From NCBI RefSeq assembly GCF_033958435.1, contig NC_134137.1, forward strand, positions 118,890,001 through 118,954,000: DNA of 64,000 nucleotides, written 5' to 3'. The notes beneath the pieces were generated by a model. It was not told where the DNA came from and made no database searches. It saw only the letters and a program-made list of their open reading frames with translations. A program made the position numbers and the translations under genes. This DNA is from Carettochelys insculpta (lineage: Eukaryota > Chordata > Testudines > Carettochelyidae). Of the stretch, positions 9,726-22,087 are shown piece by piece (position 1 is the first letter of the stretch; each line of letters opens with the position of its first letter).

Positions 9726-12700
9726 CCTCTCCGCTAGTATGGCTAAAGGTAAGTGAAAGCTTTGCTGAATCAGGACCATAGACAAGAATTCTGCTGCTTG
9801 GTCTTTAGATTGTAAGGGATTTCTGAGATCTTACCTATGTTATAAGAGGCCCTCATCAGTATACGCTGGTGGGAAAACTCATATCTATGTTATTGTTTGA
9901 GAGAAATTGTAAGAGTAAGCCCTTTCCAATGAAAGGCTAACTTGTCTTCAGTACCATTATATGAGCAGAAAATTTGACACATTATGTTTTGGTGGTCTCT
10001 GGATAGATTAGAAATACCTGGTTTTGGATCTTCATCTGCACTACAGGCTGATTTGGAACAGAATGGTGTTAAATTGTGTGAACCCCAGGATAGTTAGCTA
10101 AGCTAAAATCCTCAGAACTTTTATAGAGGTCTTCTTTCTCAGCATGTTTGTCAAAGGAAACAGTACTGCGACTGAATAAATAGCTAGAAGAATTAAAACA
10201 AATGCGGGCAAATTAATTTTCATTTTGAAAAAAATGTTTTAGATTCAAAATTAACTTTGAGAAAGTGTGGCTCCTGGGAAACCCTCAGCTATATTAGCTG
10301 TGTGTGCACATCTGTCTGCATGAGTATATTTGTGTTGTGTACAGAAATGGGGTTCTACAACAAAATATTGCCATTTGAAAATATGCCTTAATTTACTATG
10401 CCTACAGTCCTTTTTGTGATTGCATATATTTGATTTTCTGTCTATAAATCCAAGAAAAAAGTAAAAAGGAAGCTGTGATGAAGCAAATGAGCAAATGACT
10501 AGCTCTGTAAACCCTGCAACAAAAATATATCCTAATCTTCTTAAAGAAACAAGAGCAAACGAGACACACGGCAATGATATTTCTTTGATTTGAGTCTTTT
10601 TCTACTACAACAAGGTTCTTATTTATTTTAGTAGGAGGCAAGAAGAGAACCCAATCTGCAGGAATCTGAGTAGAGTAGATGCATGTCAGAAAAAAAGATA
10701 ATTGATGGTAAACGTCAAATATTAAATCTTGATCTGGTTATTACCCAGCATATTAGCTATGTAAGTAGCTTAACAATTACTGCTGTGATTGACTAGGTGG
10801 GATCCAAAATCCTAAATATCAACTGCCAGAAGGGATAATTATAACACATTAGCACCTGCATGCTTAGACAAGATTGACAACTCCAGTCTAACATCTGCTT
10901 AATATCACTTTCATACTTTTCATATATTTTTCCCATTTTGAAAGGAGTAACAAAGATTTTCTTGAAAGATAACAATATCTCAGCATCCATGTTACAAATT
11001 CACTTGATTATAGTTGCTTGTTGTGTTTGGTCGTGTTGTGAACTGACATATTTAAAATTAAATAAGGAGAATTAAAATGGGCTTTTTGGGATTAGGCAGC
11101 CACAGTCGTGGTATACTTTTGATCAAAATGTACCTGTCAGCTCAAATTATTTGAAAAAACCCCCAACAAGTAGACTGCTCTTCTGATAGCTGGATGGGGC
11201 AATGAATTTTTTTCCCCTAAGCAAATTGGATTGAAAAAGAAAAGTCTGCTAATCCCATCATTAACATAACTGAGTGAGCACAGTGGTGCACCATCTCTGT
11301 GAGAGGTTCATAGACCCTTGGTAAAATGTACTCCTCCCTGCCCATGTTCTGATTACTCGGGCTGTGTGCACACAACAGATTGTGCAATGGGATTCACATG
11401 TGCCTCACTGAGAGGTAGCTGATCAGCTGCAGTGGGGGCGGCTCCCCCCTTTGTAACTTCCATTGCAGCTACACAGTACGGATCCCATGAACCTCTCCAC
11501 TGATTCATTCATCAGCCTATTCTTCCAAACCATTTTAAGATCATTTTATTTTGATGGGCCTCTTGTTTGGTTCGTAGGAAAGACGAAGGGCATGATGGCT
11601 CAGGCTCTGTCCCACAGTCCCCACTCCCACCAATGGGATGTAGATGGTGCAGAAAGCCTTGTGCTGGGTTAGGAGGTACAACAATGAACTGTTGCCTTTG
11701 CTAATAATCATTCGTAAGTACGCAGCATTTGTCTCAGTGGTAATATCACTGCCCTCTGTTTTACAAGGCTCTAATACAATGCCTGTGTGGAAAACAAAGG
11801 GGCAATTGATTATTGCCTAATAAAAGAGGGTGAGGAATGGCAGTATCGCTATTATAAAATTTGGGTAAGTGGTGACATTATTGTTGCTCTTTCTTGGAAA
11901 CCAATAGCCCAGCATCTCATTGGATAAACTACACATCCTCTTGGTTTTGTCCTTGGTTCTGTCCGAGGGTTGTGGTGACAACTAAGGCCACTTGAACCAT
12001 CAAGGAATTTGATGTCGTGTCAGATACCTTACCTGGGATGGAGGAAATTTGTCACAGAGTAAATGACTACTACAGTAAACTTCACTCTGATTGGATAAAC
12101 ACGTGCTTAATATAACTGTCATGTGAGCCAACTGATAATATAGGAAAGGTTTTTTTTTCATAATTCAACAATCAGTTAGAACAGAACATTAGCTAATTTT
12201 ATTTTAAAACATTGGAAGAATGCAAATAGTTTTATTAGAACATGATCCTGTCTGATTCTAGTCTGATATCTGTATTATGGGCCTGATTATATCTGTATAA
12301 TTTTGGGCCTATTTCTCCCTTTCTGTTTTAAGTGCATGAAAGAGCTGGATCTGATTGTACTGTTGGTGGCTATTCTGCCATTCTAATCAATAAAACATAA
12401 ACCATGGATATCCTTGCTCTTGTCTAGGGATGATTAAAGAGGGAGTTTCCCCAATACCAATCAGATTGTATAGCATATATTGGGTCAGTTAGAATCACAT
12501 AATGCTGTGCCAATGCATATATCCTCAACTGTGATCCGGTAAGTTGAGTCTATGGTACACTTCCTACTCTCTAGGTTCCCATTAGAGTGTTAGAAGCTTG
12601 AATATTGAATCACAGGAACCTTGACTTTCTCCTCCTTGGGTCATAATTTTTATGCTGCCCTCAATTTCCATTTGAATTTGTCATTTTATTTTAAACAGGT

Positions 12701-12890
12701 GTACTTGGAGATTTATGGCTACTAATATAGCTCCCTTATGAACCTCAGTAGTAATGGAGAAGGGAGAAAGTGGCAACTTGATAACTTGGCCAGATTCCTC
12801 TTATATTCTCTGCAATCCTTCTCCAATTTGGTAAGTCACAGCCCATATAGCTCACATGGGTCTCAACCTGAATGCACATCGAAGATAACA
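9726..12890. other. No gene or repeat recognised; low-repeat stretch
   Basis: Three kilobases are without a recognisable mobile element, which is unusual for this window. No exon is supported. This could be ancient single-copy DNA. Confidence 0.4.
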
Positions 12891-12895
12891 GGAAT

Positions 12896-12961
12896 CACAT
12901 TCTTATGATAACTTAGTTGAAAATATTTATTTATTTTCAACTAAGTTATCATAAGAATGTG
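12896..12961. repeat. Perfect 30-bp-arm hairpin
   Basis: Arm 12896-12925 (starts CACATTCTTATGATAACTTA) is the exact inverse complement of 12932-12961, with a 6-base loop TTTATT. It shares its last three bases with the next hairpin. Confidence 0.95.
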
Positions 12962-13115
12962 TAGAATAAGACAAGCATTCACAGGAGAGACTCTTCTCAT
13001 CCTCTAGCAAGGTGGAATGCAGTGGAATATAAGCTACCATGAAAAATTCCACTGCATTCCACCTTGCTAGAGGATGAGAAGAGACTCTCCTGTGAATGCT
13101 CATCTTATTCTACAC
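12959..13115. repeat. 70-bp-arm hairpin (67 of 70 paired)
   Basis: Arm 12959-13028 (starts GTGTAGAATAAGACAAGCAT) pairs with 13046-13115, with three mismatches by my count. The loop is 17 bases. It directly adjoins the hairpin at 12896-12961. No known transposon terminus is visible at either edge. Confidence 0.95.
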
Positions 13116-13375
13116 CTTAATGTGACTTATTTCTAAGTCTTAAAGTACACCACAGAGGAAACTTGGCATCATAAAAGTGTCATGCTGAAGTACTAAGATG
13201 ACTGCAGTAATATCTACTGTATTTTGGTACTCGTCACAAAACCTCTCTGTCTCCTGAACACTGTTATTTATTTGATTGTATTTTATTTATAGACTACCAA
13301 GAGAATTTAGTTTGGACATGTTCATTGAATATATCATCGTTTCTAATTATAAGCATTGCATTAGCACTATGCAGT

Positions 13376-13640
13376 TTGGTCTGCACTAATGAGGTAAATC
13401 AATCTAAGTTACACAAGTTCAGTTACATAAGTTATGCAACTCTAGTCAAAGCAACTTAAATCAACTGAAAGCAGTGTCTCCATCATGCTGTCTTGACAGC
13501 AGATGCTCTCATGTGGAGGTATCTGGGGTGGTGAAATACTGAAGTTGATGGGACAGCACTCTGCCATTGAGTTATTCCATCTTCACTAGATCTGTTTAAT
13601 CAAAATCTGCTGTATTGATCATGGCATCTGCAATTTAGCC
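13376..13640. mobile_element. Diverged MITE, tentative
   Basis: It starts GGTCTGCACTAATGAGGTAA and then AATCAATCTAAGTTACAC, with short inverted words such as AAGTTACACAAG / CATAAGTTATGC. This resembles a turtle MITE type with a GTCTACACTA end. No clear right TIR or target duplication is visible. Confidence 0.35.
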
Positions 13641-15024
13641 AGTAACAAAGACAAGCCCTCAGTTTAAAGGACACCGTCTCTAAGTTTAAGCACAAAATGT
13701 GACCCAATTTAAAATTGTTTTTTGTCTTCTCATGTATTTTAAATAGCCATTGTCACTAAAGAAACAACCTAAAACAATAAGACCTGGTGTTTGGCTTAAA
13801 ATGGTTCATGCTTTCTGGACACAGAAGTAGCAAGGAAAGCATAAATCAGTAGATAAAGTAATTATGGATAGATCTGGAAGGATTAGATTTTTAATAGTAA
13901 ATGGCAATTGTACCACACATAAAACCAACAAATAATTATAATCAAAATTTGCAGGTTAAGTAAGAAAAGTGCTGCTTGCGAATTTGATTTGAGGATATTT
14001 TATATGTTCCTGTGATGAGAATTTGTGTTTTAGCAGTTATAAATCTTTAACTTCTTTAATCAAAATGTCTATTATCATTAAATTATTATTGTCTGAATCT
14101 TCTCTTGGTCTCATCATCCCATAATTTCCTACAACTGAGACAATTTTAGTCCATTTAAGTCAAAAGGAAAAAAATGCTTAAAACCCTTAATGCTGGACAA
14201 ATGTGCAACTATAAACAAACTTCAAAAATACTTAACAATAAACCAATAAACCTAACAATAAACCCATCAAAGTTATATGAAAATAAAATTCTGCCAAGCC
14301 TAAGTAAGAGTGCTCATTTATGACTCCTCTTAGAGGGTGTGAGGCTCCATGATGATGGGTTTTTTTATTTGTTTGTTTGTTTGGTTTGTTTGGTTTTACA
14401 GTACTGACTGTAGGGGAAGAGTGCCACCAACAAAAACATTAACTATGTGGCCTGTAGTGCTTGGGCTTTCCCGAGAAGTTCTTCATCCAACTACTAATTC
14501 ACCCTGACCCTAATTACTTCATGAAATCTCATGAGATAATAATAATACTTAGCATTTATATAGTGTTGTACTCAACTGAAGTGCTGTGTGATCTTAAGCT
14601 AACTAATCTGATCAGCGCTGGCACGGAGAGCTCATTGGTGTCTATCCCCACCCTCTCAAAGCTGCTGGGTGAACCAAGGTGGAAAAGGTTGAGAGACAGT
14701 TGAAGCCTGACATTCTTGTTTGGGGCAAATTCTTACTCCCCCTCTTCTCAGTTAAAGCACTGAATGTGTCAGAAGGAGGCCACCCCATCTCACGTTGTCA
14801 TCAGGATCTCAGCCTAGGATTGGGGAATTTGCAGGCTGCTATTAGTAATGTAACAGGGTTGAGTTCCCAGGTAGGCAGCCAGTTCCAGCTCAGGAGGTGG
14901 GAGCAGGTTCTCCCCAAGAGTCAGTATGTCTTGCCCCATGGTGGGGACTGGGCAGTTAATTGGCTGTAGCCATAGAGCATGGTAAGCAGGGACTGGGCAA
15001 ATCCCAAAGCTAATTGGCCCCAGT
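13641..15024. other. No gene recognised
   Basis: A T-rich (TTTG)n-like run lies at 14359-14398. A weak ancient repeat at 14535-14615 (ATAATAATAATACTTAGCATTTATATAGTG) resembles a widespread amniote SINE/LINE tail. Nothing else is supported. Confidence 0.35.
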
Positions 15025-15370
15025 CTCTGCTGCAGAAACTGGGAGTTCCCAGGAGTCACTCACCTCTAAGCTTTAGCTGCAGAGCCACCCCACAATTAGT
15101 CCTAGGTTCTTATAGCAGAGCCAGCACAACCCAGCAGTTATTCAGCTCCAGGCACTAGTAGCAGAGTCAGAGCAAACCCAGTAGTCAATCCACCCAACCT
15201 CTTTCATGCAGAGACCAGGCACACCCAGAAGTCAATCAGCTCTGATCTGTTGCTTCAGGAATAGAGCCTGTGCCCAGTAGTCAACTACACTGGCACTTGT
15301 TGCAGAACTAACGCAGAACCCAGTAGTTAATTAGTCCAGCGCTCTTGTGTCAGAGTCCAGAGAAAACTCA
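15025..15370. repeat. Degenerate minisatellite, unit about 47-60 bp
   Basis: About six to seven imperfect copies of a unit combine a GCAGAG(Y)CAG block, a CCCAG(A/C)AGT(Y)A(A)TYAG block and a CTC/CTG-rich tail. Clear repeats of the core are at 15134, 15180, 15229, 15275 and 15321. The copies are diverged, so the array is old. Confidence 0.65.
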
Positions 15371-16120
15371 GGCTTGGGGCCTTGTGAGAGGAGGCTGCTA
15401 CCTCATAGGTAGGATGGCAGGTGAAGTCTGGGCCCAACCTACTCCACCAGACCCCTAGCCATGGAAGAATGGTTTGCAACTGGGTCACCTGGAGTCCCTA
15501 CTGTAACATGCAGACTGTGCCTCAGGTAGAGCTGCAGCCAGACTACATTCAGCTGTCCCTGGACTACTTCCTGCCCCCACCCTCAGGGTGTACCTGGATC
15601 AGAGGGGTGTCACCAGCCTCATTCAGGTAGGTGGCTCATGGCAGTCCTGGTGGGTCTGTGGTAGCAGCAAGTTCCTTGATAGGCAAGGCACTATTGGGCT
15701 CAGCAGCAGAGGCACTGGTGCGAGCGGCAGAATCTTTCTGTCTCTCCCGGTATCTCAACCCAACTGAGTGGGAACCACTGCCCTTTATAATTTTGGCTCT
15801 GGTGTTGTATTTGCTGTATGAGGGGTGAGGCCGTTCTGGATACACCCACTTGGGCAGGAAGGGTGGTTTCTCCCCCTCTGGTTCAGAGAGAGAGCAGCCA
15901 CATTGCCTCTCTACAAATTGCTATATCCCTTGAGATTCATGATCAATCTAGTTTAATATCCTGGTACAGCATGGCCATTAACAGGTGCTTCAGGGGCAGC
16001 TATGCTCCCAATATTACATCACTGTGCAATACGTACCTATGTTAGGCTGATCGTTGCTACAGAGCCATATTCAGATTGCATAATGGTGAAGGTAGTAAAC
16101 ATTGTGTGAGCATTAGGTAA
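15371..16120. other. Unclassified sequence, possible old repeat
   Basis: This is GC-richer than the surrounding DNA and contains a TATAA-like word (CTTTATAATTTTGGC at 15783). I cannot assign it to a family. It may be part of an old retroelement LTR, without proof. Confidence 0.25.
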
Positions 16121-16124
16121 AGTT

Positions 16125-16690
16125 ACCTAAAACAACAAGAAGTCCTGTGGCATTTTATAGACAAACAGATATTTAGGAGCATGAGCTTTCATGGGCAAAG
16201 ACACTCTTTGTCAGATGCATGGGGGGGGGCAGAGTTCAGAGAATGATTTAAAGAGGGAATCTGAGTCAAGGGGAGGGCCCGAATCAACAAAGTCTGTTCA
16301 GTCAGTGAGGATGTGGCCCATTATCAGCAGTTAATGCGGAGTTGTGAACATCAAGAGAGGAGAAATCACGTCAGTTCAGCCAGGGAGGATGTGGCCCATT
16401 GTCAGTAGCTAATGTGGAGATATGAACATCAAGAGCAGAGAAACTGCTTTTGTAATGGGCCAACCACTCCCAGTCTCTGTTCAATCCTTAGTTGATGGAG
16501 TCAAATTTGCAAATGAAATGCAGCTCTGAAATTTCTCTTTGGAGTTTATTTTTGAAGTTTTTTGTTGTAGGACTGCCATTTTTAAATCTGTTACTGAGTG
16601 TCCAGGGAGATCAAAGTGCTTTCCTACAGGTTTTACACAGAGAATTACTTGTGCATGCTCCCCACCCCCGCCCCATCATTAATGGTTGTC
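16125..16690 (-). mobile_element. Penelope-like element, 3' fragment
   Basis: On the minus strand this reads from a nuclease C-terminal remnant (phrases PVGKHFDLPGHSVTDLK, then a stop-interrupted stretch that includes CNQ/CISFANL and ending TETGS) through two tandem copies of a 78-bp unit (16296-16373 and 16374-16450). It ends in a tail with GCCCATGAAAGCTCATGCTCC and a CCACAGGACTTC end near 16130. The order matches the 8837-9721 element. It is interrupted by stops and shifts and is old. Confidence 0.7.
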
Positions 16691-16739
16691 TTTCTTCCTG
16701 ATGCATTTGATGACATGCTAGGTAAATTTCTATGCCAGT

Positions 16740-17950
16740 TAGTTTACATGTGAGTGAAATATTTATTATTTATGTAAATTAAATGTCTAATCCTCTTTTA
16801 AGATCTTACCGTTCCATCAGCCTCCATAACATCTTGTGCAATAAGTTTTTTAGTACAATTACGTATCTATTACATTTGATCTGTTTTAAATTTTTTTACC
16901 TTTTAATTTCATTGGTTGTCACCACGTTATTATATTCTGAGAAAGGGTCAATAGAAGTGTATCTCTAAATATTCATTAACCTTCACTGTATTTTCCATTA
17001 TTTTAAGTGCTTCAGTTCTGTTTTCTGTGGGAATTAAACAACCCCAATTTTTTTTAATTAAACAACCCCAATTAAACAACCCCTATTCAATCAGCAATTT
17101 TTCTTGCCATTAATCATTTTTGTTGACCTTTTCTCCATAAATTTTAGATGAAGTGACCAAAACTCAACATGGTAACATAATTATACAGGGCCCCTGCGAT
17201 ATTTTCAGCAACATTCTTTATCCCTTTCTTAAAACAAGCTAGGAACTTTTCTTTTAGGACTGTTAAAGATTGAGCAGATGTTTTCATTGAGCCAGCCCCA
17301 TTGATGCTTTAATCTTTTGCATTTTGTTGTTGAGTTTCATTTGGAATCACTTGTTGTGCATGGTTGGTTTAAAGGATTCCTTCCAGTCTGCATAAATTTG
17401 CACTTGTGTGTATTGAATATCACCTGCCATTGTGGAAGTCACCTAGCTTTGCTAGGTTCTTCTGAATTCCTAAGTTTACATTGCACTTAACTCACCAAAA
17501 TAATTGTGTCATCTGTGAAAGTTATCAATTCATTCTTTATCCTGTCTGCTAGATTATCAATACATTTTCAAAAACATATGCAGGAAAAAGGCGCTCTAGG
17601 GTAGGCCACCACTGATTTTTATATTTCGAAAATTGACAGTTTGTCCTTACTATTTGTCTTCTATCCCTTACCAAAATTCATAGCACAACTTTACTTCTTA
17701 TTCTGTGATTATTCTGTTTCTGTAGCCTATTGTGAAAAATTTTATGAAGGGTTCTATTGAACCTCCAAATAAATTATATTTTCAGTTCTTTATTCACTAT
17801 GTCACTTTCACAAAGCATTTATAATAGATTGGAGAGGTCTGATTTGTCTTTGCAGAGGCCTTTCTGTTTGACTTCTTCATATCTGAGTACTTGATGAGCA
17901 CAGTTTTATAAACTGCGATAAATATCATACTCATCTAAATGGTTCTGAGT
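16740..17950 (-). mobile_element. Old CR1/L3-type LINE, RT region remnant
   Basis: The minus-strand text follows the CR1/L3 ORF2 order. In plus orientation the typical phrases are TTTGACCTTTTCTCCATAAA-like, GTGACCAAAACTCAACATGG, GTGTCATCTGTGAAAGTTAT and TTGTCTTTGCAGAGGCC. Many stops and indels leave no usable frame. It is one of the oldest repeats here by divergence. Confidence 0.65.
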
Positions 17951-18598
17951 AATGATGGGGCAATCACACAGCTATCTTCGAGATGTAGGATGAGCTAAGC
18001 TACAAAAGCTGTATTTGTAAGTATACTCACCATTATGTAGAAGACATAATTCACAATGAATATGAATCCAATCAACTTACCTTTTCTCTGGTTATGGTGC
18101 TACCATGAGCCAGATAATGATTTTTTGTCATCTGTTCATGGTCCAATGTACTTGATGACTTCTGAGTGATTTTTTTTTCTAACGTAAACATTCGCTATTT
18201 GTTCTGTGTTGCATATTTGCAATTGCGCTGATACGGTGTTGTTTCTGATCCCTATTTGGGTAAGCATGTAAACATTCAGAATCCAAATGCTTAAATAGTT
18301 GAACAGAAAAAATAACTTTCTGAAAATCCTTGACTTTGAAATTTACTTTTCATGTCCTCTTTTTGCCAATAAAACTTAATCTCATCAATGTTCACAAAAC
18401 ATAAGACGTAAATCCCTAAGTAGTGCAAATAGGATGGAACCAAGCCTATCTAAAAATTGGAGTGGCTTTTTCTGAGAACATTTGTGCAATATTTACCAGG
18501 CTCCTTTGAAAAGGACAGAAGGCCGTATAGGTTCCTGTGACACTTTAGGGTTCAACCCAGACCATTAAGATTTTATGGAGCCACCTCCCCTGCCACTC
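17951..18598. other. No gene recognised; AT-rich
   Basis: No feature is supported. The left part may still belong to the old LINE at 16740-17950. Confidence 0.35.
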
Positions 18599-18601
18599 TG
18601 G

Positions 18602-19272
18602 GGCTACGTCTACACGTGAAGCCTACATCGAAATAGGCTATTTCGATGAGTAACATCTACACGTCCTCCAGGGCTGGCAACGTCGATGTTCAACTTCGAC
18701 GTTGCACGGCACCACATCGAAATAGGCGCTGCGAGGGAACGTCTACATGCCAAAGTAGCACACATCGAAATAAGGGTGCCAGGCACAGCTGCAGACAGGG
18801 TCACAGGGCGGACTCAACAGCAAGCCGCTCCCTTAAAGGGCCCCTCCCAGACACAGTTGCACTAAACAACACAAAATACACAGAGCTGACAACTGGTTGC
18901 AGACCCTGTGCCTGCAGCATTTATCCCCAGCTGCCGCAGCAGCAGCCAGAAGCCCTGGGCTAAGGGCTGCTGCCCACGGTGATCATAGAGCCCCGCAGGG
19001 GCTCGAGAGAGAGCGTCTCTCAACCCCTCAGCTGATGGCCGCCATGGCGGACCCCGCTATTTCGAAGTTGCAGGACACGCAACGACTACACGGTCCCGTT
19101 GAACGTCGAAGTAGGGCGCTATTCCTATCCCCTCGGGGTTAGCGACTTCGACGTCTCGCCGCCTAATGTCGAAGTTAACTTTGAAATAGTGCCCGGCGCG
19201 TGTAGCCGTGACGGGCGCTATTTCGAAGTTAGTGCCGCTACTTCAAAGTAGCATGCACGTGTAGACACGGCT
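18602..19272 (+). mobile_element. 680-bp Harbinger-type MITE, copy 1
   Basis: It starts GGCTACGTCTACACGTG and ends CACGTGTAGACACGGCT, flanked by TGG on both sides (18599-18601 and 19273-19275). The interior has repeated TTCGA words, a block with GCCGCCATGGCGGACCC also found in the Harbinger-like ends, and a CCCTTAAAGGGCCCCTCC block. Two other copies lie at 42344-43029 and 49460-50167. Confidence 0.85.
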
Positions 19273-19275
19273 TGG

Positions 19276-20379
19276 GTGTCTTAAATACCATGCTACTGAG
19301 GATCACAGCCCTGACACCAACAGCTAGAATATAAGCATGCAGGTCACCTCCCAGCTTGTGCAGCCCAGCTAGAGTTTTTAAATTGATACCAACACACATT
19401 CCCAGCCCCACATTTCCCCATAACTGTCACACTTCAATGCCCAGCTATCTTTGGAAATATGCAGAAGTTATTAAGTTTGCTGCTCCTTTAAAGAGACACA
19501 GCTGCTTATTAGCTTCGACTTGCATTAACAGTCACTTCAATTCATGCAAAGCACTCATGTAGTTTGGAAAAAGAAAAAAAACAAGAGTATTCAACAAAAT
19601 GACACTTTTTAAGTGAGTTCAGATATAAGGGATAAAGATAAAAAGGATTACAAAAAAAGTTAAAAAAAGTCAGTGCTTTTAAGAATAAAACTTAGATTCA
19701 TGCTTTGCCTAAGCAAGTTTCTCATCTATATTCTGTTCCCAGACACTTCAACCCTCTTGGCTAAAAGATCTACTTTTCTTAGATGTACAAGAGCCCTGGT
19801 CTCTGCTACCTGTCTAGTAATGGATAACTATGTGCTTCTCTCCTCTCTTCTTTTGTTGGCCAGTAAATCTTTGAAATGTGTTCTTTGAATATTAAGCCCT
19901 TTCCCCCACTGGCTGTGGATACCATACTTTCTCTTGTAGACTCCTTGCTGTCTTTTCCCCTGCTGGTGATTTTTACAATGCACATGCCCACTTCCTCTCA
20001 ACCTCTCAACCTTGCAATTTCTCAAGCAAATGAATAGCCCATTCAATTTGCTTACACCTGGTTTGAGGAGTTTTGGCCTCTTTCGCTTGTCTAGAGAAAA
20101 CCTGTTTATTGATTCTCCATAATGCCTGGTTTTAGCACCTTTTAGTCACATATTTCCAGAAAAAAATATATCTATATCTATATAACATATAGATAGATCT
20201 AGATCTAGATATAATGTATGTCTGTTCATTCTACATTTATTTAAGAACTCCTCTTAAACCATAAGAGCTATGACCACAAAATTGAGTATGCAGCTTCCTC
20301 TTACTCTAACTTATACCAAGGTGGGGCTTGGTTGTGCAGGGGAAGTGGGAAATGCCTGAAATCCCAGCCAAAATACTGA
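19276..20379. other. No gene recognised
   Basis: A short AT-rich palindromic run of TATCTA/TAGATA words lies at 20165-20215. Nothing else is supported. Confidence 0.4.
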
Positions 20380-21330
20380 GAGTGACCAGTGCGACCAGCT
20401 GCAGCACCAAGAGAGATGCCAGCGGGGCTGGGGCTCTGCCATCTTGCCTGCCACAAAGATCAGATAAGTAGATCTTCTTCCCTGAACCCAGAGACTTCCC
20501 TGCCATGGAGAGCCTACAGGCCTAAGAGGAGGCTGCTGGAAGCGGGCAGCCCCTTAGACAGGCTGCAGGAGTGGGAGGACAGCTGGAGATCGGGTCAGCC
20601 CCACAGCTTGCCCCCCCGACAACCTGTGGGCCATAGAGGGCAGCTGGTATGGAGAAAGGCCCCAGACCCTATCTCCCCAGATAGCCAGCAGACTGCACAG
20701 GGCCAGCTGGAGGGAAGACAGCCCCCATGCAGCCTGCAGGCTATGGGATGGGGTGATAGATGCTGATGGCAACCTCTGGAACTTGGCCTTACCTGAACAG
20801 CCTTCAGGCTGCCGGGGGGCTGCTGGAGGCAGGAACTGTTGTCAGGGGAGCAAGTGCCAGAACCTGATCCCACTCCCCAGACAACCTGCAGCCTGGAGCC
20901 TGGGGGTAGCCCCAGTGCCTCACCCCAACTTCAAAAACCTACAGACTGTGGAGGGGAGGAGCTGGTCTGCAACAAGGAGCCCTGGAGGTGGGTGGGGCAC
21001 CCCTCTCTCAGAGCCTGACCAGGCTCTGGAGTGCCCTACCAAGCAGGTGGCAGGATGCAGGGGGCCACTGGAGACTGCAGGTAGCACCTAAAGCACTTCC
21101 CCCCCAAGCCAGTGCAGGGCCAGAGGTGGGGCAGATGGATGCCAGGGTCAGCTCGCAGAGTGCTGCCTCAACCCTAACAGGCTGCAGGGCAGGGCGGCCA
21201 CTACTCCAAGCAAAGGCCTCCTGGTAAAGCTGCAGGCCTAGGGAACAGCAGCAGGCTGGGGTCTGTCCCTAGAGTGTTAAATTCTCCCCATCCCCTGCAG
21301 ACTGCAGGCTAGGAGGGATAGCTGGAGGCT
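20380..21330. repeat. GC-rich degenerate tandem repeat region
   Basis: Loose repetition of CAGCCTGCAGG / GACAACCTGCAGCC / GGCAGCTGG words occurs every 70-110 bp. Recognisable unit starts are near 20555, 20620, 20690, 20805, 20878 and 21290. The long open frames on both strands are a by-product of this composition and have no domain. Confidence 0.5.
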
Positions 21331-21865
21331 CGTGCCAGCCCTTGGAGCCCCAGCCCCACACAAGAAGCATATGCAGCCCTGGATCCCTTCCTCTCAGGAG
21401 GACTTGCTGGATGGGGAGCGCAGCTAGGGCCCCTGAGATGGAGCTGCTGGACAGGGAGTGCTGCCCTGAGAGGAGCTGTCATCATAGCAGTGTCACCCTC
21501 ACGGCCACAGGTGTCCCAAGTACCCCCCCACACACAGCCCCATTATGATACTCCCAGCCCCATTATGATACTCCTGCTCTAACTTCTGCACCTCCCAGCT
21601 GCCTTGACTTCCGAAACCCCAGCCCCTATCTTGAGCCCCCACCAACACTCTGCCCTGAGCCATCCACCCTGGCACCTCCTCACCCTGAACCTGCACACGA
21701 GCCTTCATTGTTCTTCACTTTTGAAAAATACTATCATTGAAAAAATATACCTTTTCCATTTATCTTTCAAAAATGACTTCAGTTAAGGAGCTGAGCAATG
21801 CTAGGAACACCTGCTACTCTGTCTGTGGAGCATGAAATGTGAGTGATCTTTGAGTTTCTAGTTTT
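21331..21865. other. No gene recognised
   Basis: Proline-codon-rich, C-rich sequence continues to about 21690 and then becomes AT-rich. A 17-bp direct duplication (CCCCATTATGATACTCC) occurs at 21538-21575. Confidence 0.35.
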
Positions 21866-21867
21866 CC

Positions 21868-22067
21868 AGAATAATAATAGGAGATACACATCTCCTAGAA
21901 CTGGAATGGACCTTAGGAGGTCATCTAGTCCAGTCCCCTGCCCTCTTGGCAGGACCAAGCACCATCCCTGAAATCTATTTGCCCCAATCCCTAAATGGCC
22001 TCCTAAAGGATTGAGCTCACAACCCTGGGTTTAGCAGGCCAATGCTCAAATCACTGAGCTATCCCTC
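21868..22067 (-). mobile_element. tRNA-derived SINE with CR1-like tail
   Basis: On the minus strand it begins at about 22067 with GGGAGGGATAGCTCAGTGAT, a Pol III A-box, then GGGTTGTGAGCTCAATCC, a B-box. It ends in a CR1-like tail (plus strand TAGAACTGGAATGGACC, GTCATCTAGTCCAGTCCCC). This is the arrangement of the tRNA(Lys)-type turtle SINEs, which are moved by CR1. Confidence 0.8.
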
Positions 22068-22087
22068 CCCAACATGCATTGTATGGA

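Noticed and set aside
12896..13115. CRISPR-like or microRNA gene
   Set aside because: There are no spaced repeats, so it is not CRISPR. The hairpins are too long and too perfect for a normal animal pre-miRNA. A hairpin-RNA source remains open but unproven.
18646..18963. 105-residue frame, also seen at 42668-42985 and 49440-49841
   Set aside because: The same frame recurs because the three MITE copies are alike. It spans an inner MITE region and has no protein family, so coding is unlikely.
20389..21548. Open frames of 70-125 residues
   Set aside because: These are a composition effect of a degenerate GC-rich repeat. There is no domain, splice context or start context.
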